Of a DNA stretch of 64,000 nucleotides, positions 1 to 8,510 are shown in pieces; positions within the stretch are counted from its first letter, which is position 1, and each line of letters begins with the position of its first letter. The stretch covers positions 1 to 64,000 of the forward strand of contig DASTMB010000008.1 in assembly GCA_035714365.1 (NCBI GenBank), written 5' to 3'. This DNA is from Mycobacteriales bacterium (lineage in GTDB: Bacteria; Actinomycetota; Actinomycetes; BP-191). The translations under genes and the position numbers were made by a program. The notes beneath the pieces were generated by a model. That model saw only the letters and a program-made list of their open reading frames with translations. It was not told where the DNA came from and searched no databases.

Positions 1-951
1 GCGGTGCTCGCCGACGCCGGCACCGACACGGTGCTCTGGGCGCGGCGCCCGGAGCTGGCCGAGACCGTCACGGCCACGCACCAGAACCCCGACTACCTGC
101 CCGGCGTGCCGCTGCCGCCGTCGCTGACGGCGACGCACGACGCGGCGGCGGCGCTCGACGGCGCCGACTTCGTGGTGCTGGCCATCCCGTCTCAGACGCT
201 GCGCGAGAACCTCGCCGAGTGGGCGCCGCTGGTGCCGCGCGACGCGGTGCTGGTGTCGTTGATGAAGGGCATCGAACTCGGCACCACCAAGCGCATGAGC
301 GAGGTCATCGGCGAGGTCGCGGACGTGCCGTTCGACCGGATCGCGGTCGTGAGCGGGCCGAACCTCGCGAAGGAGATCGCCTCCAAGCAGCCGGCCGCGA
401 CCGTCGTCGCCTGCGCCGACGGCGCCGCCGCCGAACGCCTCCAGGCGGCGTCGCTGACGCGGTACTTCCGGCCGTACACGAACACCGACGTCGTCGGCTG
501 CGAGCTCGGCGGCGCCGTGAAGAACGTCATCGCGCTGGCCTGCGGCATGGCCGAGGGGATGGGGTTCGGCGACAACACCAAGGCGTCGATCATCACCCGC
601 GGCCTCGCCGAGATGGCGCGGCTGGGGGCGGCGCTGGGGGCCGACCCGCTGACGTTCGCCGGGCTGGCCGGGCTCGGCGACCTGGTCGCGACCTGCACGT
701 CGCCGCTGTCGCGCAACCGGACCGTCGGCGAGCAGCTCGGCCGCGGCCGGACGCTGGAGGAGATCCAGCAGGGCATGCGGATGGTCGCGGAGGGCGTGAA
801 GTCGAGCCGGTCCATCCTCGACCTGGCCACCAAGCACGACGTGGAGATGCCGATCGCGCAGCACGTCGCGCACGTCGTCCACGACGGGATGACGCCGCAG
901 GACATGCTGCGGTCGCTGATGTCCCGCGAGGCGAAGGCGGAGACCGAGTGA
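1..951 (+). CDS. gpsA: Glycerol-3-phosphate dehydrogenase [NAD(P)+], 5' end missing
   Basis: Reduces dihydroxyacetone phosphate to sn-glycerol-3-phosphate, the backbone for phospholipid synthesis, in the cytoplasm. The window opens inside the gene: the reading frame is open from base 1, and the N-terminal Rossmann GxGxxG loop and start codon lie upstream. Visible family features are the [11 protein letters not shown] stretch (about residues 118-127 of the visible part) and GGAVKNVIA with the catalytic lysine near residue 174, followed by [16 protein letters not shown]. The 3' end overlaps the next gene by four bases (GTGA), so the two are probably translationally coupled. With plsX, plsY and cdsA in this window it supplies phosphatidic-acid synthesis. 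Confidence 0.96.
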   Translation, partial: AVLADAGTDTVLWARRPELAETVTATHQNPDYLPGVPLPPSLTATHDAAAALDGADFVVLAIPSQTLRENLAEWAPLVPRDAVLVSLMKGIELGTTKRMSEVIGEVADVPFDRIAVVSGPNLAKEIASKQPAATVVACADGAAAERLQAASLTRYFRPYTNTDVVGCELGGAVKNVIALACGMAEGMGFGDNTKASIITRGLAEMARLGAALGADPLTFAGLAGLGDLVATCTSPLSRNRTVGEQLGRGRTLEEIQQGMRMVAEGVKSSRSILDLATKHDVEMPIAQHVAHVVHDGMTPQDMLRSLMSREAKAETE

Positions 952-2144
952 ACGGCTCCTCCTCCGACGACGTCTACACCCGCGCGGTCCACCTGCCGGA
1001 GCCGCCGGTGCCTGCCGAGCGCCCGGTCGGGCTGCCGACGTACCGGACGAGCGCGTTCGTCTTCTCCTCCGCGGAGGAGTACGCCGACGTGCTCGGCAAC
1101 CGCGCCCCCGGCTACGTCTACAGCCGGATCGACAACCCCACCTCCGACGCGTTCGCGCACGCCGTGGCGGCGCTGGAGGGCGGCGAGGCGGCGCAGCCGT
1201 TCGCGAGCGGCATGGCGGCCATCTCGACCACGCTGCTGACGTTCCTGTCGGCGGGCGACCACGTGGTGGCGCAGGCGTCGCTCTACGGCGGGACATACTC
1301 GGTGCTCGCGCACCTGCTGCCGCGGTTCGGGATGTCGGTGACGTTCGCCGGGTCGGTCGAGGAGGCCGTGGCCGCGGTGCGGCCGGAGACCCGCATCGTC
1401 TACGCCGAGACGATCGCCAACCCCACGCTCACCGTCGCCGACCTGCCCGCGCTCGCGTCGGTCGCGCACGAGGCGGGCGCGCTGCTCCTCGTGGACTCGA
1501 CGTTCGCGACGCCGGTCGTCTGCCGGCCGCTGGAGTGGGGCGCCGACGTGGTGCTGCACTCGGCGACGAAGTTCCTCGGCGGCCACACCGACGCCACCGG
1601 CGGCGTCGCCGTCGGCTCGGCCGAGCTGATGCGGCGGGTGCGGGCGCTGCGTGCGGACCTCGGCGGCGCGCTCGCGCCGGACGAGGCGTTCCTGCTGCAC
1701 CGGGGGATCGCGACGTTGCCGCTGCGGGTGGACCGGCAGTGCGAGACGGCGCTGGCGTTCGCGACGGCGCTCGCCGCGCACCCGGCCGTCGAGGCGGTGC
1801 ACTACCCGGGGCTGCCGGAGGACCCGGGGCACGGGCTGGCGGGCAAGCTGTTCGACGCCCGGCGCGGGTCGACGCGGTACGGCGCGGTCGTCACGGTCGC
1901 GCCGCGCGGCGGCCGCGAGGCGGGGCAGGCGATGTGCGACGGGCTGCGGCTCGCCTACAACGCCACCTCGCTCGGCGGCACCGTGACGAAGGTGAGCCAC
2001 GTCGCGTCCACGACGCACCGCCAGCTCGACGACGCGGCGTTGCGGGCGGCGGGCATCGCGCCGTCGGCGGTGCGCGTGTCGATCGGGCTCGAGGACCCGG
2101 ACGACCTGGTCGCGGACTTCACCCAGGCGCTCAACGGGCGATGA
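948..2144 (+). CDS. Cys/Met-metabolism PLP-dependent enzyme (cystathionine gamma-synthase/lyase type)
   Basis: A 398-residue fold-type I PLP enzyme of the cystathionine gamma-synthase / gamma-lyase / methionine gamma-lyase family, cytoplasmic. The [10 protein letters not shown] motif (about 57-65), the SGMAAI segment (87-92), LVDSTFATP (181-189) and the PLP lysine in SATKFLGGH (K208) are all present, and length is normal. The GTG start at 948 overlaps the gpsA stop (GTGA). Which thiol reaction it catalyses cannot be told from motifs; the neighbours give no clue. Its 3' end overlaps the convergent cupredoxin gene by 14 bases, leaving no room for a terminator between them. Confidence 0.92.
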   Translation: MNGSSSDDVYTRAVHLPEPPVPAERPVGLPTYRTSAFVFSSAEEYADVLGNRAPGYVYSRIDNPTSDAFAHAVAALEGGEAAQPFASGMAAISTTLLTFLSAGDHVVAQASLYGGTYSVLAHLLPRFGMSVTFAGSVEEAVAAVRPETRIVYAETIANPTLTVADLPALASVAHEAGALLLVDSTFATPVVCRPLEWGADVVLHSATKFLGGHTDATGGVAVGSAELMRRVRALRADLGGALAPDEAFLLHRGIATLPLRVDRQCETALAFATALAAHPAVEAVHYPGLPEDPGHGLAGKLFDARRGSTRYGAVVTVAPRGGREAGQAMCDGLRLAYNATSLGGTVTKVSHVASTTHRQLDDAALRAAGIAPSAVRVSIGLEDPDDLVADFTQALNGR

Positions 2145-2685
2145 GCCGCGCCCGCATCTGCGGGTGCACCTGGCAGTAGAGCGTGTACTCGCCGGCCGGC
2201 AGCCGGCCGAGGTCGACGGTGTCGGTGCGATCGCCGCCCCGCCCCAGCACCCTCGTGACGGCGACCGTGCGCCCCGGAACGACATCCACCGCGACGTTGT
2301 GCGGCAGCGCCGAGTTGTTCGCGAAGCTCAGGTGCGCCGGCACGCCGGCGACCGTCGCGTAGCAGTCGTCGTCGAACTCCGTCACGTCCCGGGACGTCTT
2401 CACCACGATCGTGACCGAGCCGTTCGCCGGGCAGCCGGCGTCGGGGACCACCGTCACCGGCACCGGGGGGCGGGCCGGCTCCGCCACCGGGCGGGAGCGG
2501 ACGGCGAGCGCCACGCCGGCCACCCCCGCGACGGCGACGGCGCAGCCGGCGACCGCGAGCGTCGCGCGGGTGGCGCGGCGGCGGCGGACGGTACGGACGA
2601 GGGCGTCGGTCACGGCGGGCACGGCGGGGGCCTCCTCGGCGCGGTCGCGCAGCAGCGCGCGCAGGTCGTCGGTCAGGTCAGGCAT
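2131..2685 (-). CDS. Membrane-anchored cupredoxin-domain protein, probable partner of the ECF sigma factor
   Basis: 184 residues. An N-terminal cytoplasmic part of about 40 residues (acidic, then an RRRR cluster) is followed by one transmembrane segment (about 42-63), a Pro/Val linker and an extracytoplasmic beta domain (about 85-184). That domain carries a complete type-1 copper ligand set: H129 in LPHN, then C171, H174 and M177 spaced C-x2-H-x2-M, as in plastocyanin, amicyanin and pseudoazurin. C85 and C108 could form a disulfide. The ATG lies inside the end of the sigma gene (8-base overlap), the usual arrangement for sigma/anti-sigma pairs. No zinc-type anti-sigma motif is visible. Inference: a copper- or redox-responsive regulator of the sigma factor; a plain electron carrier is the alternative. 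Confidence 0.85.
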   Translation of the reverse strand: MPDLTDDLRALLRDRAEEAPAVPAVTDALVRTVRRRRATRATLAVAGCAVAVAGVAGVALAVRSRPVAEPARPPVPVTVVPDAGCPANGSVTIVVKTSRDVTEFDDDCYATVAGVPAHLSFANNSALPHNVAVDVVPGRTVAVTRVLGRGGDRTDTVDLGRLPAGEYTLYCQVHPQMRARLIAR

Positions 2686-3172
2686 CGAGCACCTCGTCGG
2701 TCGACAGGTCCGCGCGCAGGATCGCCAGGGCACGGGAGACGGTGGACTTCACCGTGCCGGTGCGGCAGCCGAGGCGTTCGGCGGTCTCCGCCTCGGAGAG
2801 GTCGAGGTAGAACCGCAGCACCAGCGCGGCGCGCTGCCGCGTGGTGAGCCGGCGCAACGCCGCCCACAGCCGGTCGCGCGTCGCCACGTCCGGCAGCTCG
2901 TACGGCGCGGGGCCCGCGGTGTCGGCGTGGGCGCGTTCGAGGCGGAGCCGGCGGGCACGGTTGCGGACCCGGTTGACGACGGCGCGGTGCAGGTACGCGC
3001 CGAACGCGTCCGGGTCGCGCAGCGCGCCGAGCCGCGACGCGGCGGTGAGGAACGCCTCCTGCGCGACGTCCTCGGCGGCGGCGCGGTCGCCGGTGAGCAG
3101 GTACGCGAGCCGGGTCGCGCCCGGCAGGTGCGCGCGGTACAGCTCGGCGACGCGGTCGGCCGTCGCGGGCAC
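2678..3172 (-). CDS. ECF-type RNA polymerase sigma factor (SigE-like family)
   Basis: 164-residue sigma-70 family factor with only regions 2 and 4. Region 2 (about 8-75) includes LYRAHLPGATRLAYLLTGD and the AEDVAQEAFL segment; region 4 (about 105-160) has the helix-turn-helix RLGCRTGTVKSTVSRAL. The start chosen is GTG at 3172, preceded by an excellent ribosome-binding site (GGAGGGAGGGAGC, about 2 bases clear of the start). An open frame extends far upstream but has no family similarity. It overlaps the cupredoxin membrane gene by 8 bases, implying coupled expression. Divergent from ddl across about 90 bases. Confidence 0.93.
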   Translation of the reverse strand: MPATADRVAELYRAHLPGATRLAYLLTGDRAAAEDVAQEAFLTAASRLGALRDPDAFGAYLHRAVVNRVRNRARRLRLERAHADTAGPAPYELPDVATRDRLWAALRRLTTRQRAALVLRFYLDLSEAETAERLGCRTGTVKSTVSRALAILRADLSTDEVLDA

Positions 3173-3248
3173 GCGCTCCCTCCCTCCGGCGTCGATCGTG
3201 GCAGCGTCCACGAGAGGGAGACACGCGGGGCGCCCGGGCGGTTCCACG

Positions 3249-3254
3249 TAGGCT
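3249..3254 (+). promoter_or_regulatory. Probable -10 element of a leaderless ddl promoter
   Basis: TAGGCT ends six bases before the GTG of ddl, so transcription would begin at the start codon itself. No ribosome-binding site precedes ddl, in agreement. No clear -35 hexamer is visible. The same TANNNT-N6-start spacing recurs at thiL, the FakA-like gene, acyP, ffh and rnhB. Confidence 0.6.
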
Positions 3255-3260
3255 CCCCGG

Positions 3261-4340
3261 GTGTCCCGCATCAGACTCGCCGTGATCTTCGGCGGCCGCA
3301 GCACCGAGCACTCCATCTCCTGCGTCTCCGCCGGCAGCGTGCTGCGCGCGGTGGACCGGGAGAAGTACGACGTGGTGCCGATCGGCATCGCGCCGGACGG
3401 GCGGTGGGTGCTCGCGGCCGACGACCCGGCGGCGTTGGAGGCGCACGGGCGGGAGCTGCCGAGCGTCGACGCGGCGACCGGCGCGGCGGTGGCGCTCGCG
3501 GGTGACCCGAGCGTCAAGGGCCTGCTCGTGCTGGAGCCGGGCGACGTGCCGCGCGCGCTGACCAGCGTGGACGTGGTGTTCCCGCTGCTGCACGGCCCGT
3601 ACGGCGAGGACGGCACGGTGCAGGGGCTGCTCGAGCTGGCCGGGGTGCCGTACGTCGGCAGCGGCGTGCTGGCGAGCGCGGTCTGCATGGACAAGGAGTT
3701 CATGAAGGTGCTGCTGGCGGCGCGCGGGCTGCCGGTGGGGCCGTACGCGGTGCTGCGCCGCGGCGACGACGCGGCGGCGGCGACCGCGCACCTGGTGTAC
3801 CCGCTGTTCGTGAAGCCGGCCCGCGGCGGGTCCAGCCTCGGCATCTCGAAGGTGACGTCACCGGACGGGCTGGCGGCGGCGCTGGAGACGGCGTGGGCGA
3901 ACGACCCGAAGGCGGTCGTGGAGCAGATGGTCCCGGGCCGCGAGCTGGAGTGCGCGGTGCTCCAGGGGCGCGGCGGCGCGGCGCCGGAGACCAGCCTGCC
4001 GGCCGAGGTGCTGGTGGCCGGCGACTGGTACGACTTCGACGCGAAGTACCTGGACGAGGCGACGGAGTTCGCGGTGCCGGCCGACCTGCCGGACGACGTG
4101 ACGGCGCGGGTGCGGGACCTCGCGGCGCGGGCGTTCACCGCGACCGGGTGCGCGGGGCTGGCACGTGTCGACTTCTTCCTCACCGGCGACGAGCTGGTCG
4201 TCAACGAGGTCAACACGATGCCCGGCTTCACGCCGCAGTCGATGTACCCGCGGATGTGGGCGGCGACCGGCGTCGGGTACCCGGAGCTGGTGGACCGGCT
4301 GGTGACGCTGGCGCTGGAGAGCGGGACCGGGCTGCGTTAG
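3261..4340 (+). CDS. ddl: D-alanine--D-alanine ligase
   Basis: Joins two D-alanines using ATP for peptidoglycan precursor synthesis; cytoplasmic. 359 residues, normal for the family. Domain order is the N-terminal FGGRSTEHSIS motif (about 10-20), the HGPYGEDGTVQGLLE loop (about 112-126), ATP-grasp, the KPARGGSSLGISKV loop and the C-terminal metal-binding EVNTMPGFTPQSMYP. GTG start at 3261 fits a leaderless transcript from the TAGGCT element. DUF3515, the RAM-domain protein and thiL follow, as in mycobacteria and many actinomycetes. Confidence 0.97.
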   Translation: MSRIRLAVIFGGRSTEHSISCVSAGSVLRAVDREKYDVVPIGIAPDGRWVLAADDPAALEAHGRELPSVDAATGAAVALAGDPSVKGLLVLEPGDVPRALTSVDVVFPLLHGPYGEDGTVQGLLELAGVPYVGSGVLASAVCMDKEFMKVLLAARGLPVGPYAVLRRGDDAAAATAHLVYPLFVKPARGGSSLGISKVTSPDGLAAALETAWANDPKAVVEQMVPGRELECAVLQGRGGAAPETSLPAEVLVAGDWYDFDAKYLDEATEFAVPADLPDDVTARVRDLAARAFTATGCAGLARVDFFLTGDELVVNEVNTMPGFTPQSMYPRMWAATGVGYPELVDRLVTLALESGTGLR

Positions 4341-4347
4341 GGCGCCG

Positions 4348-4782
4348 TCAGGACATGGCCCGGACGGCGTCGGTGAGCGGTGCGAGCCGGTCGCCGGACC
4401 AGTGGCGGGGGATCGTCACCGAGACGTTGACGAACGCCCTCGGCAACGACCACACGACCGCGTCGGCGCGTTCCTCCGGGAACCAGCCGATGCCGTTGAC
4501 GGTGAAGAGCTGGTCGCCGGGCTGGTAGACGGTGGACGCGGGGGCGCCGCAGCGGACGACGATCGGCGGGTCGCCGTACGCGGCGACGTGCGGGTCGGCG
4601 GGGCGGGTGGGGCGGCGGGACAGGCCGTCGCCGAGCGAGCGGGGCAGCTTCGCCGCGAACCGCGCGCAACGCTCCGCCGCGGCCGTGGGCACCGCGTCGA
4701 CGGCGACCGGCTTGGCCGGGTGCGAGCAGGCCGGGAACGCGACGGCGGCGGCGCCGCAGAGCAGCACCGCCGCCACGCGCAT
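4348..4782 (-). CDS. DUF3515-family secreted lipoprotein
   Basis: 144 residues. The N-terminus MRVAAVLLCGAAAVAFPAC is a signal peptide ending in a lipobox-like cysteine (residue 19), so the protein should be lipid-anchored outside the membrane. The remainder matches DUF3515 proteins, which sit beside ddl in mycobacteria (Rv2980 next to ddlA). Function is unknown. The ATG at 4782 is 11 bases downstream of the RAM-domain gene stop, so the two form an operon; the next possible upstream codon is GTA and is not a start. Confidence 0.85.
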   Translation of the reverse strand: MRVAAVLLCGAAAVAFPACSHPAKPVAVDAVPTAAAERCARFAAKLPRSLGDGLSRRPTRPADPHVAAYGDPPIVVRCGAPASTVYQPGDQLFTVNGIGWFPEERADAVVWSLPRAFVNVSVTIPRHWSGDRLAPLTDAVRAMS

Positions 4783-4793
4783 CGATCGCGGAC

Positions 4794-5027
4794 TTACAGG
4801 TGGACGACCGGGCAGGTCAGCGTGCGGGTGATGCCGTCGACCGACTGCACCCGCGCGACGACGAGCTTGCCCAGCTCGTCGACGTTGCGCGCCTCGGCGC
4901 GCACGATCACGTCGTACGGGCCGGTGACGTCCTCGGCGTTCGTGACGCCCTTGATCTCCTGGATCGCCTTGGCGACCGAGGCCGCCTTCCCGACCTCGGT
5001 CTGGATCAGGATGTAGGCCTGGACCAT
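4794..5027 (-). CDS. Stand-alone Lrp/AsnC ligand-binding (RAM) domain protein
   Basis: 77 residues containing only the RAM ligand-binding half of Lrp/AsnC regulators; there is no DNA-binding helix-turn-helix. Features are MVQAYILIQTEVGKA at the start and GPYDVIVRAEARNVDEL in the middle. Such proteins form dimers and decamers and may bind amino acids, but the role is not established. I chose ATG 5027 because AAGGAAG lies six bases upstream; the in-frame GTG at 5033 abuts that site. It leads a two-gene operon with the DUF3515 lipoprotein. Confidence 0.88.
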   Translation of the reverse strand: MVQAYILIQTEVGKAASVAKAIQEIKGVTNAEDVTGPYDVIVRAEARNVDELGKLVVARVQSVDGITRTLTCPVVHL

Positions 5028-5082
5028 GGGCACCTTCCTTCGGCAACGTTGTCGGAGCGGCCGACGCTACACGAAGGCCCGG

Positions 5083-5526
5083 CTACGGCGTGTACGACCA
5101 GGAGACGTTGACCGTCGGCTCGCCGGTGAGGTTGCACGGCACGATCGTGTACTTGCCGGCCTTGGTGATCCGCGTGGAGATCATCTCGACGGTGTTCGGG
5201 TCCTCGCCGTCGGCGGAGGAGACGACGGTGCCCTTCGAGCTGAGCAGGTCGACCGCCCAGTCGGCCTTGTTGTCGAGCAGCACCTTGAACCGGCCCGGCC
5301 ACTTGATGTCGACCGTGATGCCCTTCTCCCGCGGGTACTGCGCGGGCAGCGCCGAGTCGCAGCCCTCGCGGCTGCGCGGGACGCTCGCGCTCGGGTCCGG
5401 CGTGTTGTCGGTGAACTTCTGGCTGCCCTTGAACGGCTTGGGCTTCGGCTTGGAGGCGGCGGACGCGGGGCCGGCGAGGCCGGCGGCGACGACGAGCGCG
5501 GTCGCGAGGACGAGGGGTCGGTTCAT
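5083..5526 (-). CDS. Secreted protein of unknown function
   Basis: 147 residues. Signal peptide MNRPLVLATALVVAAGLAGPASA with an AxA cleavage site, then a lysine/proline stretch (KPKPKPFKG) and a beta-rich C-terminal half (TVDIKWPGRFKVLLDNKADWAVDL...) that reads like a small beta-sandwich of the kind found in pre-peptidase C-terminal domains. Two cysteines (in REGCDSAL and VPCNLTG) could form a disulfide. ATG 5526 has CAGGAGCG about seven bases upstream. I do not recognise the family; the fold remark is inference. It is monocistronic and divergent from thiL. Confidence 0.75.
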   Translation of the reverse strand: MNRPLVLATALVVAAGLAGPASAASKPKPKPFKGSQKFTDNTPDPSASVPRSREGCDSALPAQYPREKGITVDIKWPGRFKVLLDNKADWAVDLLSSKGTVVSSADGEDPNTVEMISTRITKAGKYTIVPCNLTGEPTVNVSWSYTP

Positions 5527-5607
5527 AGGGAACGCTCCTGGGTGACGGGCGAGGGGGGTCCAGTCACGGCGTCCCTTCTGCGGCGGGCGGCGCCCCTCCT
5601 GCATCCG

Positions 5608-5613
5608 TAGGGT
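5608..5613 (+). promoter_or_regulatory. Probable -10 element of a leaderless thiL promoter
   Basis: TAGGGT ends six bases before the thiL ATG. Transcription would start at the A of ATG, and no ribosome-binding site is present. This is the same spacing as at ddl, ffh and others. Confidence 0.6.
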
Positions 5614-5619
5614 GACGGT

Positions 5620-6558
5620 ATGGAACGCCTCGGTGAGGTCGGCGAGTTCGGCCTGATCGCGCGGCTGCGCGCCGGGCTGGCGACCGGCCCCGCGGCCCTG
5701 GTCGGCCCCGGCGACGACGCCGCGGTCGTGGCGGCGCCGGACGGGCGGGTCGTGGCGACGACCGACCTGCTCGTGGAGGGCAGGCACTTCCGGCTGGACT
5801 GGTCCACGCCGTACGACGTGGGCCGCAAGGCGGCCGCGCAGAACCTCGCCGACGTCGCGGCGATGGGCGCGGTGCCGACGGCGTTGCTGGTGGGGTTCGG
5901 GGCACCGGCGTCGCTGCCGGTGGCGGACGCGGAGGCGTTCGCGCGCGGGCTGTCGGACGAGGCGGCGCGGGCCGGGGCGGTCGTGGTCGGCGGCGACGTC
6001 GTGGCCTGCGAGCAGGTCGTCTTGGCGGTGACGGCGCTCGGCGACCTGGGCGGGCGCGCGCCGGTGCCGCGGTCCGGGGCGCGGCCGGGCGACCTGCTCG
6101 TCGTCGCGGGCACGCTGGGCGGCTCGGCGGCCGGGCTGGCGGCGTTGCGGGCGGGCGTGGACGGGCTGGCCGTGGTCGACGCGCACCGGGTCCCCGCGCC
6201 GCCGTACGCCGCCGGGCCGCTGCTCGCGGACGCGGGCGCGACGGCGATGATCGACGTGTCCGACGGGCTGACCGGCGACCTCGCGCACGTCGCCGACGCG
6301 TCCCGCGTGGGGTTCGAGGTGGACGTGGCGGCGCTGCCCCGGCACCCCGGCCTGGCCAACGCCGCCAACGCGCTCGGCGCGGACCTCGTGCCGTGGCTGC
6401 TCGCGGGCGGGGAGGACCACGCGCTGGTGGCGACGTTGCCGGCGCCGGCCGACGGGCCGTGGGTCGTGGTGGGGCGCGCGGTCGCGGAGCCGGGCATCCG
6501 GTGGGTGGGTGCCGAGGTCGTGCCGGAGTCGTTCGACCACTTCGGCGGCGGGTCGTGA
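5620..6558 (+). CDS. thiL: Thiamine-monophosphate kinase
   Basis: Phosphorylates thiamine monophosphate to the active cofactor thiamine diphosphate; cytoplasmic. 312 residues, typical. The GPGDDAAVV motif (about 28-36), [11 protein letters not shown] (47-57) and the Mg/ATP-binding [13 protein letters not shown] (about 210-222) are diagnostic of the PurM/ThiL fold. Starts at ATG 5620 with a probable leaderless promoter. Ends in a GTGA overlap with thiD, so the two thiamine enzymes are co-translated. Confidence 0.97.
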   Translation: MERLGEVGEFGLIARLRAGLATGPAALVGPGDDAAVVAAPDGRVVATTDLLVEGRHFRLDWSTPYDVGRKAAAQNLADVAAMGAVPTALLVGFGAPASLPVADAEAFARGLSDEAARAGAVVVGGDVVACEQVVLAVTALGDLGGRAPVPRSGARPGDLLVVAGTLGGSAAGLAALRAGVDGLAVVDAHRVPAPPYAAGPLLADAGATAMIDVSDGLTGDLAHVADASRVGFEVDVAALPRHPGLANAANALGADLVPWLLAGGEDHALVATLPAPADGPWVVVGRAVAEPGIRWVGAEVVPESFDHFGGGS

Positions 6559-7334
6559 CGCCGCCGCGGGTGCTGTCGGTCGCCGGGTCCGACTCCGGCG
6601 GGGGGGCGGGGATCCAGGCGGACCTGAAGACGTTGCTGGCGCTCGGCTGCCACGGCATGACCGCGATCACGGCGGTCACGGCGCAGAACTCCGTCGGCGT
6701 GCAGGGCTGGTGGCCGCTGCCGGTCGAGGCGGTGCGGGCACAGCTGCGTTCGGTCGTGGACGACATCGGCGTCGACGCGGTGAAGGTCGGGATGCTCGGC
6801 ACCGCCGAGGTCGCGGCGGCGGTCGCCGACGAGCTGGCCGGGGTGGGTGTGCCGGTCGTCGTGGACCCGGTCTGCGTGTCGAAGCACGGCGACGCGCTGC
6901 TCTCGCCGGAGGCGCTCGACGTGCTGCGTACGCGGGTGATCCCGCTCGCCACCGTGGTGACGCCGAACCTCGACGAGGTGGCGGCGTTGACCGGGGTGGT
7001 CGTGTCGGGGGAGGCGGGGCTGCGGGAGGCGGCGGAGGCGGTGCACGCGCTGGGCGCGGCGTGGACGCTGGTGAAGGGCGGTCACCTGGCCGGCGAGGCG
7101 GTGGACCTGCTCTGGCCGGGCGGGGAGCGTTACGCGGCGCCGCGGCTGGACAACCGGCACACGCACGGGACCGGCTGCACGCTGGCGTCGGCGATCGCGG
7201 CGCGGCTGGCGCACGGCGACGCGGTGCCGGAGGCGGTGCGCGCGGCGAAGGCGTACGTGACGGGGGCTATCGGCGCGGGGTTCGCGCTGGGCTCAGGGAT
7301 CGGCCCGGTCGACCACGGGTGGCGGCTTCGTTAG
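6555..7334 (+). CDS. thiD: Hydroxymethylpyrimidine/phosphomethylpyrimidine kinase
   Basis: Phosphorylates HMP and HMP-phosphate to the pyrophosphate used by thiamine-phosphate synthase. 259 residues with the ribokinase-fold motifs [16 protein letters not shown] at the N-terminus, [14 protein letters not shown] in the middle and the C-terminal anion hole [19 protein letters not shown] start at 6555 overlaps the thiL stop. Its TAG stop shares the tetranucleotide TTAG (7331-7334) with the convergent rpmB stop. Confidence 0.96.
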   Translation: MTPPRVLSVAGSDSGGGAGIQADLKTLLALGCHGMTAITAVTAQNSVGVQGWWPLPVEAVRAQLRSVVDDIGVDAVKVGMLGTAEVAAAVADELAGVGVPVVVDPVCVSKHGDALLSPEALDVLRTRVIPLATVVTPNLDEVAALTGVVVSGEAGLREAAEAVHALGAAWTLVKGGHLAGEAVDLLWPGGERYAAPRLDNRHTHGTGCTLASAIAARLAHGDAVPEAVRAAKAYVTGAIGAGFALGSGIGPVDHGWRLR

Positions 7335-7522
7335 GAAGCCCGCGCCACCTTGCCGGACTTGATGCACGAGGTGCAGACGTTCAGCCGCTTCGGCGTCTTG
7401 CCGACGAGCGCGCGGACGCGCTGGATGTTCGGGTTCCAGCGGCGGCGGGTGCGCCGGTGGGAGTGGGAGACCGACATGCCGAAGCCCGGCCCCTTGCCAC
7501 AGACGTCGCAGACGCTCGCCAC
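7331..7522 (-). CDS. rpmB: 50S ribosomal protein L28
   Basis: 63 residues; structural protein of the large ribosomal subunit. [28 protein letters not shown] and the C-terminal [13 protein letters not shown] are typical. Two CxxC pairs (C5, C8, C51, C54) are retained, so this is the zinc-binding form. GTG 7522 has AGGAAGG seven bases upstream. Confidence 0.97.
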   Translation of the reverse strand: MASVCDVCGKGPGFGMSVSHSHRRTRRRWNPNIQRVRALVGKTPKRLNVCTSCIKSGKVARAS

Positions 7523-7554
7523 TGCACTACCTTCCTCGGCGCACCATGAAAGAC

Positions 7555-7607
7555 GCCCCGTACGGGGCAACCCGCACAGGGTACGCAGGCCCCCCGGGAC
7601 GAGGCAA
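7555..7607 (-). promoter_or_regulatory. rpmB promoter and leader hairpin
   Basis: On the minus strand TTGCCT (7607-7602), an 18-base spacer and TACCCT (7583-7578) make a plausible vegetative promoter. Downstream of the expected start, the leader contains a perfect GCCCCG/CGGGGC palindrome (7555-7568) followed by GTCTTTC, which could act as a weak attenuator. Confidence 0.5.
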
Positions 7608-7618
7608 GCGGCGGCGGG

Positions 7619-7914
7619 TCAGAGCGGCCGGGACAGCGTGGCGAAGCTGTCGCAGCGCACCGTCCGCGCGGCCTCCAGGATCCAGTAGGCGCACTGCACC
7701 ACGGTCTCGCCGTCGTCGGTGCCGGGCACCGGGCCGTACCAGAGGTTCGGGAAGCCCGGCTCGCGGCGCACGCGCCGTCGTACGGGTCGTCGCAGCGGGA
7801 GAAGATCCACGCCGTCACGGTCAGCCGCTGGTACTCGTCCGGCTGCTCCTGCGCGACCCACGCGTCCAGCCGGTCCAGGAACCCCTCGAGCGCCCAGGGC
7901 GGCCTACGGCGCAC
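7619..7914 (-). pseudogene. Frameshifted small protein downstream of the Panacea gene
   Basis: Two frames join into one roughly 97-residue protein. The first runs from GTG 7914 (VRRRPPWALEGFLDRLDAWV... to DDPYDG); the second continues VRREPGFPNLWYGPVPGTD... and stops at 7619. The switch lies at 7771-7777, within GGCGCGTG, and fits a two-base GC insertion (removing g7773 and c7772 restores DG-VRRE) or an equivalent one-base loss. The start overlaps the Panacea gene stop by 11 bases (GTGCGCCGTAG), so the pair is translationally coupled. Family unknown to me. It may be a decayed gene or a base-call error in GC-rich sequence. Confidence 0.7.
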
Positions 7915-8452
7915 CCAGCCTCGCCCGGAGCTCGTCCAGGTCGTCGGGGCGTACCGGCTCGGCCAGCCGCTCACCCGCGCCGGCGAGCCAGGCGGCAACG
8001 GCCTCCGCGTCCGCGGCCGGCTCCTCGTCGTCGTCGTCGTCGCGGGCGGACGCGAAATACTCCCGGAGCCACTCCGGCTGGATCTTCGCGCTCGTGCGCG
8101 GGCGGCGGTCGCGGTCGGCCCGCTGCCACGGCGGCTCGGTGTGGGTGAGGCGTTCGAGGTCGTTGCCGCTGAGCCGGCCGTACCGGCTGACGACGTAGCC
8201 GACGGTGTTCAACGCCGCCTCGTCGAGCGGCGGCGCGTCGCCGGGGACGAGCCGCTCCTTCTCCTCGAACCAGAGCTGGCCGACGACCGGACCCATGTCC
8301 CACGCCGAGATCGACTCGCGGAACAGCGGCTCGCCGAAGGTCGCGAGGTGGTGCCCCTGGCAGTAGTACAGGAGCTTGTGCAGCTTCTTCGTCGGCAGGC
8401 CCGGGACGCGCTCGCGCAGGGCGGCGGCGACGGCGTGCGCGGACGTGGTCAT
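7904..8452 (-). CDS. Panacea/SocA-like (DUF4065) domain protein, possible antitoxin
   Basis: 182 residues. The DUF4065 (Panacea) core spans about 20-120: TKKLHKLLYYCQGHHLA, the FGEPLF..SISAWDMGPVV segment and LERLTHTEPPWQRA. A highly acidic DDDDDEE tract follows near 140. Panacea domains occur in antitoxins that neutralise unrelated toxins and, in Caulobacter SocA, act as a proteolytic adaptor. The coupled, frameshifted downstream gene would be the candidate partner. ATG 8452 has AGGAG immediately upstream, and a TATCCT -10 candidate at 8465-8460. A LexA box lies 59 bases upstream. Confidence 0.82.
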   Translation of the reverse strand: MTTSAHAVAAALRERVPGLPTKKLHKLLYYCQGHHLATFGEPLFRESISAWDMGPVVGQLWFEEKERLVPGDAPPLDEAALNTVGYVVSRYGRLSGNDLERLTHTEPPWQRADRDRRPRTSAKIQPEWLREYFASARDDDDDEEPAADAEAVAAWLAGAGERLAEPVRPDDLDELRARLGAP

Positions 8453-8510
8453 GCTCCTGAGGATAGGAGGTCGGGGGCGGCGTGCCGGGGCGCGACGCAC
8501 CGGGGGTGGA

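Noticed and set aside
3173-4231. A long upstream extension of the ECF sigma frame
   Set aside because: It lies antisense to ddl, and GTG 3172 has a strong ribosome-binding site at the point where sigma homology begins.
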